Assembly: GCA_964564865.1 (NCBI GenBank)
Contig: CAZMDA010000065.1
Coordinates: forward strand, 1 to 21,030
DNA length: 21,030 bases
Source: RBG-16-66-20 sp964564865
GTDB lineage: Bacteria; Pseudomonadota; Gammaproteobacteria; Burkholderiales; SG8-39
Direction of reading: 5' to 3'
Shown here: in pieces, positions 14,519 to 21,030 of the stretch
Layout of the letters: every line of letters starts with the position of its first letter
Position numbering within the stretch: position 1 is the first letter of the stretch
Position numbers and translations under genes: made by a program
Notes under the pieces: model-generated
Database searches by the model: none
What the model was told of the DNA's origin: nothing
What the model saw: the letters and a program-made list of their open reading frames with translations, nothing else

Positions 14519-15025
14519 CTACACATCTGCAATGTCAAACAAGCGACGGAACTCGGCCTCGTCATGGCTGCGTTTGCCCTTCCCGCTTCGGACAACACCT
14601 TGAATCGACCACTTTGGTTTCTGTGCGCCTTTAACGTTTTGAATATCTGGATTCTTGGCCGCGCCAGCTTGGATCAGGAAATCTTCAATCTCCCCAATCT
14701 GCTTGAAATTGGTCTTGCCCTTCTGGTTTGGGTGCACCACAAAAAACATTACGGGCGTGCCCTTTGCATACTCAGAGAAACCGTCGTGATACTTGTGTCG
14801 ATTGTTCGGATTAAACGCCTCTTGACGAAAGTTTTTGCTGGCCTGCCCGACATATATCGGTGTGAGTCCCTTGTTCTGGATGGCGAACACGTAGCAACCG
14901 CATTCGTCGGCCAAGTAAGCGGCGTCTGACCCGTCTTCCCAAAAGCCGTCGAACACAAGAGTTCTACCGCCGGGCCTTTTCTCGTAGTCGAGATTGAACG
15001 GTCCATGAACTTTGAATGACGCCAT
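14519..15025 (-). CDS. GIY-YIG nuclease-like protein inside the Type I RM operon
   Basis: A 168-aa protein not assigned to a named family, with the layout of a GIY-YIG nuclease domain in its middle: GCYVF (43-47) for the GIY strand, PIYVG (56-60) for YIG, Arg67 in SKNFRQEAF at the position of the catalytic Arg, Glu114 in GEIEDFLIQAG at the position of the metal-binding Glu, and KNPDIQN (124-130) for the conserved Asn. The C-terminus is basic (QKPKW, SGKGKRSHD). Family members cut DNA once per active site. The ATG at 15025 has a strong AGGGGGAG site. It follows the 1266-aa gene by 36 nt and precedes hsdR by 49 nt, in one leftward operon. GC is about 45-48%, well below hsdR. A nuclease or nucleic acid-binding role in defence is inferred from motif and place. 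Confidence 0.72.
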   Translation of the reverse strand: MASFKVHGPFNLDYEKRPGGRTLVFDGFWEDGSDAAYLADECGCYVFAIQNKGLTPIYVGQASKNFRQEAFNPNNRHKYHDGFSEYAKGTPVMFFVVHPNQKGKTNFKQIGEIEDFLIQAGAAKNPDIQNVKGAQKPKWSIQGVVRSGKGKRSHDEAEFRRLFDIADV

Positions 15026-15061
15026 GATCTCCCCCTAGATTCCGATATCCTGCGGCATTGC

Positions 15062-18000
15062 TTACCGCTCGTCGAAGATGTCTCTTCGCGATTCTCGTTG
15101 AGCGTCTCGCTCGTAGTCGTCCGCAAGGCCTCGCACTGCATCAGCTACGCGGTGGAACCCTTTGTCACTTAGCGCTTTAGCTTTCTCTCGATACCCGGCC
15201 GCGATCACCTTCTCCTCTTCACCATGGCTGAAACCGTGCACCCCGCGTTTGTTGAATAGGCCTACCGCAAAAGCACGGCGCATCTCTGGCACGTCCCTCG
15301 AATCGAGCGCTGCCGCTATCGATTCGTGGATCCACAGGCCATTGGGGTCCTGCGGAGCATTGGCAAGCGCTTGTCCGAGTTGATCCATTGCTATCTTGAA
15401 GTGTCCCGATTCCTTGGTGAGCTTTTTCGCTTCATCCAGCCAAACTGCGAATCGTTGCCCATCAAATGCACCATCTGACAGCGTTCCGGGAAGGATTTTC
15501 CATCCGTGCAGCAAGGAATACGCGTTGTGCGCGATTCGCTTCTGTTCTTCCGTCACCTCAGGCTTGTCGCCGCTTGTTTCCTTGTCTGACCGAAACACCG
15601 CTGCTATTACCTCTCGGAAGAAAGCTGGTGATGAAGCAAGCCTGTGTTCGAGTACCTTCGGCTCGCCGCCGTAAAGTCGATTGAGCAGAGGCAAGAACTG
15701 CCACTCGATCCGGAACAGCTCCTCAGATTCCGTAGATTCGTTCTCCTGTAGCCATTTGATCACTTCCACAACATGGTGCTGTTCAACCCCTTTTTGCCGA
15801 TCCTCGGTCTTGAGCAGCCCCTCCATGACAGCCGTTGCGAGAGCCATCGGAATTCGAACCTTCTTTTGAGAGAGCAAGTACAGACAATCCAGCGCTGTCG
15901 CGGGCTGCTCGTGCGCCACTAGCCTTTCCGCCGCCAACATGAGCGCTTCCTTCTCGAGCCCCCATGGGTTCAGGCGTACTCTCTCCCAGTACGTTGCTAT
16001 CTCAGTTCCCAACGCGTCCTGCACTCGTTGCCAAATCTCAGGTTCAGACGGAAGCAGGAGGACCATGGCCAAGACCTTGTCCTTGGTCCACCCGCGGCCT
16101 AGCTGGTTATCTACCCACGCTATCTTCTGGGTCCAGAATCGCCGCCACACAAAGCTGCCGACAAATTGCTCTACATCTTTGTCAGTGCCCTGGAGGAACT
16201 GCGGCAAGAGATATTCATCAACTGCCTGGCTTTCGATTGCGCCAAGAGCGTCGCCAACCTTGCGCGGTGACTCAACCTTCCTCGCGAATCGAACTACACC
16301 TTCCGGCCCTTCTGCCTCCAAGACCTGCTTCACGGCGTTCTGCCTTCGCTCGTCGAGCCTTTGTCGTTGGACTTCAAATTTATCCGCCTTCTCGTACAGA
16401 TCGAAGTCCCGCTCTGTAAATAGTCGCCGATTGATCAGATCAGACGATTTTGGTGACAGGCGTTCTGCAACCTCCTCAATCTTGGCTACTCGGTCTGCCG
16501 GCATTGCCCATTGAGCATTCGCAAACTTGCGGTGCTTGGAAGCCACATCCTTTAGCGCTTCCCAAAGAGGCAATCGACTGTCCTCCGGAAGTGAAGTCAC
16601 GGCAGCGGATCCAAGGTGCGCCAAGACTTGCACGTGCGCGGGTTCTGGCAGATCGGCCAAGCGATCTACGAGTTGTTCAAGCTTTGGCAGGTCCGTTGCA
16701 GCGACCCGCGTGCATATCTCCGCATAGGCGCGGACTTGGTCCCAGTACTGCCCGCGTGTAATGGTCTGCGTCCACGTACGCGGGATATATGGCCGCCATA
16801 CCGGTTTCCGATTCCCGGATGTCGCACCATGAGCATTGGGAAGGAGACTAAGCAAGAGTCCCCAGGCGACGTCGGGGCGCTCGCGAAGAAGTGCTTCAAT
16901 AGCTGCAATGCGTTGCGGCAACTGTGCCAGCGTCTGTGCATGCCAAGGAAGATAGATGTCCGACAAGGAGTTCCTCGGCCGATTCGCCCAATTGCCCCCA
17001 GGGTCAATGGCTGCCAAGTCGCCCAAGAGAATCGTGACGCGGCCAAGGTAGTCCGGGTGCCAGGCGAGCGTCTCGAGGCCCCAAAGTAAGCCGGTAATGT
17101 AGTTCCATCCCCCGAGTGCGCCCGCTCCTTCCTGCTTGAATACGTCGACGAAGGGGCTCGCAGCAGGATCGACAAGAGCGCTCTCAACCGCGTCAAGAAA
17201 CGTGTCCGGAGCAGCCTCCGCAAGCAGAGGGATCTCGTTGTTGAGACTCGCCCACGTAACCCAATCTGCCTCATGCAACAGCTTGTGAACAACGATTCTC
17301 GCTGTCCCCTCGGCTTTTCCGATCGACGCGGACGACAGAGCATTCCCTCTGGCGCCGAGCAGGGCGAGAGATTCCGCCATGCCTTCACGAAGTGAACGCG
17401 AGCAGGTAAGAGCCTTGTCGTGAATTGAAGCAAGATGGCGTTCATCTTTCGGAAGCTCGAACTGCGGGTCTTTTTCACCGAGGACTCGAATCGCCATCTC
17501 CTTGAACCGATCCAAGTCGTCGTCGTTAATTCGCGGCCCCAACGCCGACCATGCCTCCCCACGCGAAATGATCTTCCACGCTTCGTTGCGCTGTATTAGG
17601 GGAGTGTCTGGGCGCAACGTCTCAGCTCTCGCCGCGTCTATCCACTCCCCGTATGATTTTCCCAGCAAAATCTCCATCGCCTCTCGATCGGCCTTGCTGG
17701 TCCCTTTCCATCTTCCCGCTAGAGAGGCCTGAGCCAGGAGCCGGGCGTTGTCCCACGTCGCATAGGGCGGAAGTTCGCCCAATCCGCGTAAGTGCCGTTT
17801 CAGGCCGGATAGGCTTTGCGCTCCCGCGCTCGCCAGTTCGCTGGCCCGATCTCTCTGGAAACCGCAGTCAGCGAGGGTGTTCTCCAAAGACGAACGCGAA
17901 GGGCTGAGGATAGGTACTAGCTTTTCCGCTCCGTGTGACCACGCGCCAGACACGGAGAGCACGATGCCGTGTCCACCGCCTTTCGCCGCCATATGCAGCT

Positions 18001-18862
18001 GTTCATGCGCGTCAGCAAGATCGAGTCGCGGACTCGCTACTAGCACATGCCGCGCGCGTAAGTTCCCGAACGTCTGCCACGCGTCGGCCTCTGAAATAAA
18101 TAGGCACCTGCTGGCAAAAGCACGACGTGCCTCGTCGTCAAGCGAGTGAAGATAAGCAGCAACAAAATCCTCTGCATCGTGTTCGCTCTCGATGGATAGG
18201 ATCAGTTGTTGCACCTCGCCTCGAAATACGCGCTCGAGCTGCTGGCACGCGACCTCTCTTCCGGCCAGAAAGATCTTGGTTGGCAATGGCGGATCACTTA
18301 GCTCGGACAGGTTCTTCCAATGCTCGGCTGGCGTTTGGAAGCCAGTTGTCCCTTTGACCAAGCCGATTCGCTGAAGCAGCCATTTGCCGACTACCGGAAA
18401 CTCGCGCAGCCAGTCACAAAGCTGAACTCCGTCCAATACTTTTACGTCCTTCCACCCGTCACCTTGTCGTCGCTGAATCCACTTGCTCTGCGACGGCTGA
18501 TCCCAATCTCTGCTCCGTGGCGTAACAAAAACGAAGGACGCGTTTCCCCGGTCCGCTATCGACGTTGCATCTGTCCGCTTCCGATACTCCTCCGTTGCCT
18601 TGTCCTGAGCGTCTTCATTGCGCCCGATTTCCCAGTAGCTAATCCCGCTCGGGACGTATTGGCGAAATCCGGACTCCGTCTGCACAAGTCCATCAAATCC
18701 AGGCAAGCAAATTGAATCACCATACGGAATGCGGCAGACCGTGAGATCCGGGACAGAAAGATTGACTAGCAGCGCAACCAACTCAGGGATGACTCCCTCA
18801 CTATCACGTCGGCCGGCAAAAATCTCCATCTCATTCGGTATTACCAGCTTGGTATGTTCCAT
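15062..18862 (-). CDS. Unknown 1266-aa multidomain protein between hsdS and hsdR (candidate defence effector/sensor)
   Basis: No named family recognised. N-terminus (about 1-165): GFDGLV with Asp57 and SGISYWEIG with Glu78, then DKATEEYRKRTD. This D...(W)E-x-G...KA...Y-x-KRT pattern resembles divergent PD-(D/E)xK nuclease domains of large defence proteins, but the usual Lys after Glu is replaced (Glu-Ile-Gly), so it may be inactive or non-canonical. Middle (about 195-370): GREVACQQLERVF, QQLILSIESEHDAEDFVAAYL, ARHVLVASPRLDLADA and a Gly-rich GGGHGIVLSV. This looks like an alpha/beta NTPase-like sensor, yet no Walker A (GxxxxGK[ST]) is present. The remaining 900 residues are helical and Trp/Leu rich, like a HEAT/TPR-type scaffold. 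The ATG at 18862 has only a weak ribosome site. It lies 25 nt after hsdS and 36 nt before the GIY-YIG gene. No frameshift is seen. Confidence 0.78.
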   Translation of the reverse strand: MEHTKLVIPNEMEIFAGRRDSEGVIPELVALLVNLSVPDLTVCRIPYGDSICLPGFDGLVQTESGFRQYVPSGISYWEIGRNEDAQDKATEEYRKRTDATSIADRGNASFVFVTPRSRDWDQPSQSKWIQRRQGDGWKDVKVLDGVQLCDWLREFPVVGKWLLQRIGLVKGTTGFQTPAEHWKNLSELSDPPLPTKIFLAGREVACQQLERVFRGEVQQLILSIESEHDAEDFVAAYLHSLDDEARRAFASRCLFISEADAWQTFGNLRARHVLVASPRLDLADAHEQLHMAAKGGGHGIVLSVSGAWSHGAEKLVPILSPSRSSLENTLADCGFQRDRASELASAGAQSLSGLKRHLRGLGELPPYATWDNARLLAQASLAGRWKGTSKADREAMEILLGKSYGEWIDAARAETLRPDTPLIQRNEAWKIISRGEAWSALGPRINDDDLDRFKEMAIRVLGEKDPQFELPKDERHLASIHDKALTCSRSLREGMAESLALLGARGNALSSASIGKAEGTARIVVHKLLHEADWVTWASLNNEIPLLAEAAPDTFLDAVESALVDPAASPFVDVFKQEGAGALGGWNYITGLLWGLETLAWHPDYLGRVTILLGDLAAIDPGGNWANRPRNSLSDIYLPWHAQTLAQLPQRIAAIEALLRERPDVAWGLLLSLLPNAHGATSGNRKPVWRPYIPRTWTQTITRGQYWDQVRAYAEICTRVAATDLPKLEQLVDRLADLPEPAHVQVLAHLGSAAVTSLPEDSRLPLWEALKDVASKHRKFANAQWAMPADRVAKIEEVAERLSPKSSDLINRRLFTERDFDLYEKADKFEVQRQRLDERRQNAVKQVLEAEGPEGVVRFARKVESPRKVGDALGAIESQAVDEYLLPQFLQGTDKDVEQFVGSFVWRRFWTQKIAWVDNQLGRGWTKDKVLAMVLLLPSEPEIWQRVQDALGTEIATYWERVRLNPWGLEKEALMLAAERLVAHEQPATALDCLYLLSQKKVRIPMALATAVMEGLLKTEDRQKGVEQHHVVEVIKWLQENESTESEELFRIEWQFLPLLNRLYGGEPKVLEHRLASSPAFFREVIAAVFRSDKETSGDKPEVTEEQKRIAHNAYSLLHGWKILPGTLSDGAFDGQRFAVWLDEAKKLTKESGHFKIAMDQLGQALANAPQDPNGLWIHESIAAALDSRDVPEMRRAFAVGLFNKRGVHGFSHGEEEKVIAAGYREKAKALSDKGFHRVADAVRGLADDYERDAQRESRRDIFDER

Positions 18863-18887
18863 CTTGTTTCTCGCAATGAACTACCGG

Positions 18888-20144
18888 CTAAACAGCATCG
18901 TTAATTGCCAGCCGCGCCCGGAGCTGTTGCGCCCCGGAAAGCAATCGGGGTAGCAGCAGATCCCGAGCGGCCCGGAGATTTCCTACCTGACGTTGGAGCG
19001 CGTTTATCTGCTCAAACATCGGGTCAATTACGCGTCTAAAGGACTCGACAACTTCACTTCTTGGCTTGACGACTTGCATTCTCCGGAAGGTGTCCACGAC
19101 GATCGTGGCGAATGTCGCCCCACCAGTATTTGTCCTGAGGAAGTCCACCCGATCAAGCATCATCAAAAATAGAAAACGCTGAGGTATTCCGGGTTTCCCG
19201 CGTAACGCATAGCAAGATTGGTTCATAGCCATGGGAACAGAAGGAAGCGCCACCTTCCCGACCGTGCCACGTGCCGTGATGAATACAGTATCGCTCGGAT
19301 AGAGCTCACTGGCGCTTTTGGAAAGGCCCAACTCGGTAACGTGTTTCGCCGTGTCTAGAACATAGAAATACTCGGGAGCGTCGCGCGGCGTAAAAAATGG
19401 AATCTCGCCGTTCCAATATTCGGGAATGTCGGTCTTTGGGGTCCCGCCGCTAAGCACATCAGCTATGTCCGTGAATTGCACCGTCACCCAACGTTGAGGA
19501 ATCTTGCCAACGCGCGGCACACTCGCGTGCCCGGGAAACCGAAACTCGACAAACCACTCCCGATATAGCGCCCGCGCCATCTCCTCCAAAATGCGGGTGC
19601 GGCGCTGGTTGTTTTCGATCAGGTCGTCGTAATTCGAAAGGGTTTCCGCGATTCGACGCTGGACGGATAACGACGGGATTCTGACCGGCACGTCGTAGAT
19701 TCTCGAGGGCGACGTATGGCGCACTGTCGCCCCCGATGCGCTGCCTTTGATGTGTCCACGAACGGACGGGAGATTCAGCAGGTAGAAAATGAAGCCGGCA
19801 TCAACTTGGTCCGGTCTACGAACAACGATCTTCCCGAGTCGCTGGTTATGCAGAAACCGATCGTCTTCTGGCACGAATGCAGGACTTCCCAGAATGGGGG
19901 CGTTCTGTGTGAGGTCCGTCATAGCCACGAGCAGATCGCCCTTACGTAGGAGGTACTCGGTGGGAAAATCTCCCGCGTAGAACTTCTCCTTCTCACCCTT
20001 AAGCTTTAGCCCTCCCTCCTCTTTGAAGTTTCCCGGGGTGAGCAGGATGAGGTCGCCGTGATCAGAAAAGTGTTCACCCTTGAACGCGAAACCATGCTTC
20101 ACTTCAATTACTTCGCCTAACTTTGTTTCACGCCAAGCGTGCAC
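18888..20144 (-). CDS. hsdS: Type I restriction-modification specificity subunit S
   Basis: A 418-aa HsdS with both target recognition domains. TRD1 is at about residues 1-150 (TKLGEVIEVKHGFAFKG... to GSASGATVRHTSPSRIYDVPVRIP), then the central conserved helix (SVQRRIAETLSNYDDLIENNQRRTRILEEMARALYREWF). TRD2 begins VQFTDIADVLSGGTPKT and ends before the C-terminal helix (MFEQINALQRQVGNLRAARDLLLPRLLSG). Each TRD reads one half of a bipartite target; the sequence itself cannot be predicted by eye. The start is GTG at 20144, 3 nt after the hsdM stop, with GAGGG about 7 nt upstream inside hsdM, so expression is coupled to hsdM. GC (about 52% in the line counted) is lower than in hsdM and hsdR, as expected for a frequently exchanged subunit. 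Confidence 0.95.
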   Translation of the reverse strand: MHAWRETKLGEVIEVKHGFAFKGEHFSDHGDLILLTPGNFKEEGGLKLKGEKEKFYAGDFPTEYLLRKGDLLVAMTDLTQNAPILGSPAFVPEDDRFLHNQRLGKIVVRRPDQVDAGFIFYLLNLPSVRGHIKGSASGATVRHTSPSRIYDVPVRIPSLSVQRRIAETLSNYDDLIENNQRRTRILEEMARALYREWFVEFRFPGHASVPRVGKIPQRWVTVQFTDIADVLSGGTPKTDIPEYWNGEIPFFTPRDAPEYFYVLDTAKHVTELGLSKSASELYPSDTVFITARGTVGKVALPSVPMAMNQSCYALRGKPGIPQRFLFLMMLDRVDFLRTNTGGATFATIVVDTFRRMQVVKPRSEVVESFRRVIDPMFEQINALQRQVGNLRAARDLLLPRLLSGAQQLRARLAINDAV

Positions 20145-20147
20145 CGA

Positions 20148-21030
20148 TCAACCCTCAAGAATCGCTGAAACGCTTTTGGCAATGGCTTGCTCACGCTCAT
20201 GGGCTTGCGCACTAAGCGTCTCGAGCTCCTCGTTAAGCGCCTGTAGCTTTTCCTTGAAATCTTCTTCGCTGGATTCCTCGCCCGCAGCTACGCCAACGTA
20301 GCGCCCGGGATTGAGCGACCATCCCTGGGCTTCTATCTCTCTCAGCGTCGCCACCTTGCAGAGGCCCGCGATGTCGGCGTATCTCGGCTTCTTGCCGAAG
20401 ATTTCGATGAGCTTGGCTTTGGCTTCGTCGCCGCCGAGGGTGAAGTCGGTGTCTTCGCCGCGGTAGAGGCGCACGAGGTTGGCGAGGAAGCCGATCTGGG
20501 CGTCGGTCCAGTCTCGGTGGGCGCGGTCGATCTGGCGGTAGATGTGGCGGGCGTCGATGAAGAGGACTTGGTCGGCGCGCGGGGTTTTCTTCTTGCCGCG
20601 ATCGAGGAACCAGAGGGTGCAGGGAAGCGTGACGGTGTAGAACATGTTCGGGCCGACGGCGACGACGGCGTCTACGGCGCGGGACTGGATGAGTTGCTTG
20701 CGAATTTCCAATTCGGAGGCGCGGGCGTCGCTCGCTGAGTTCGCCATGACGAATGCGGCGCGGCCTTTGTCGTTGAGGGAAGAGTAGAAGAGCTGGATCC
20801 AGAGGTAGTTGGCGTTGTCGGTGCGCGGCAGGCCGAAGGGGAAGCGCCGGCCGGGGCCGACGGCGTCCTTGAGGCGGTCCTTGTCCACGGCGTTGACGTT
20901 GAACGGCGGATTGGCGAGGGCGAAGTCGAAGGCGCCCACAGCCTTGTGCGGATCGTCGTAGTAGCTGTTGACCTCGCCGCCGTGGCGGATGTCGCCCTCC
21001 AGACCGTGCACGGCGAGGTTCATGCGGGCG
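20148..21030 (-). CDS. hsdM: Type I restriction-modification methyltransferase subunit M (N-terminus beyond window)
   Basis: The C-terminal part of HsdM, about 293 residues, open to the window edge; the visible MNLAVHGLEGDI is an internal family motif (ARMNLAVHG) rather than the start. The catalytic motif IV NPPF is at 20901-20912 (FDFALANPPFN), typical of N6-adenine methyltransferases that modify the flipped adenine using S-adenosylmethionine. It is followed by the conserved NANYLWIQLFYSSL and GRAAFVMANSA. The end is a coiled coil (EEDFKEKLQALNEELETLSAQAHERE) that packs against HsdS. The body is very GC-rich (up to about 80% in one 60-base line), but the last 150-200 bp drop to about 50-55%, close to hsdS. 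That suggests a recombination joint inside the 3' end of the gene. It is the first visible gene of the hsdM-hsdS-1266aa-GIY-YIG-hsdR operon. Confidence 0.96.
   Translation of the reverse strand, partial: ARMNLAVHGLEGDIRHGGEVNSYYDDPHKAVGAFDFALANPPFNVNAVDKDRLKDAVGPGRRFPFGLPRTDNANYLWIQLFYSSLNDKGRAAFVMANSASDARASELEIRKQLIQSRAVDAVVAVGPNMFYTVTLPCTLWFLDRGKKKTPRADQVLFIDARHIYRQIDRAHRDWTDAQIGFLANLVRLYRGEDTDFTLGGDEAKAKLIEIFGKKPRYADIAGLCKVATLREIEAQGWSLNPGRYVGVAAGEESSEEDFKEKLQALNEELETLSAQAHEREQAIAKSVSAILEG

Noticed and set aside
14519..18862. PrrC or RloC anticodon nuclease as identity of the hsdS-hsdR insert
   Set aside because: PrrC and RloC carry an ABC-type ATPase with Walker A and signature motifs. 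Neither protein here has them, so only the position is PrrC-like.
1..21030. CRISPR arrays, tRNA/rRNA genes, insertion sequences or integrase genes
   Set aside because: No regularly spaced direct repeats, no cloverleaf or rRNA-like segments, and no transposase or integrase motifs were seen. The transfer of the right part is argued only from GC change and gene content.

Overview
The window is high-GC bacterial DNA, roughly 65-70% G+C by eye over most of its length, with dense short-gapped operons. Gene content fits a Proteobacterium, most likely a betaproteobacterium of the Burkholderiales/Rhodocyclales type: a YbiT-type ABC-F protein, a pirin/DoxX/azoreductase set under a LysR regulator, and a MECR-like enoyl reductase. 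That placement is inferred from gene style, not from a marker gene.

Left part (1-10,840), ordinary chromosome. After the tail of an unrecognised gene (1-221, +) comes a leftward operon azoR - DoxX - pirin (2147 to 222). It is divergent from a LysR regulator (2253-3182) across 105 bp holding two inverted repeats. The set looks like a quinone/electrophile stress module similar in content to the YhaJ regulon of E. coli. Next is a leftward operon of an ABC-F ATPase, an MFS transporter and a small AsmA-like membrane-anchored protein (6780 to 3175). Rightward genes follow: a 96-aa secreted repeat protein with a strong terminator hairpin, an EamA-type transporter, and an MDR-family reductase. Leftward again are an HVO_A0114-family wHTH protein without its usual toxin partner and a membrane-bound class III nucleotide cyclase. 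A 22-bp perfect palindrome lies at the end of the cyclase gene.

Right part (10,840-21,030), a defence locus. On the minus strand a Type I restriction-modification operon reads hsdM (cut by the window edge) - hsdS - a 1266-aa unknown protein - a 168-aa GIY-YIG-like protein - hsdR. A small 146-aa unknown gene runs convergently into the end of hsdR. hsdM and hsdR have the high GC of the chromosome. hsdS, the 1266-aa gene, the GIY-YIG gene and the 146-aa gene are clearly lower (about 45-55% in the lines counted).

The most interesting object is this two-gene insert between hsdS and hsdR. In the E. coli prr locus that position holds the anticodon nuclease PrrC, a second line of defence guarded by the Type I enzyme. 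The large protein starts with a region that looks like a divergent nuclease domain, followed by a probable sensor/NTPase-like region and a long alpha-helical scaffold. With the GIY-YIG protein it forms a plausible undescribed RM-linked defence module. No CRISPR array, tRNA, rRNA or insertion sequence was seen.
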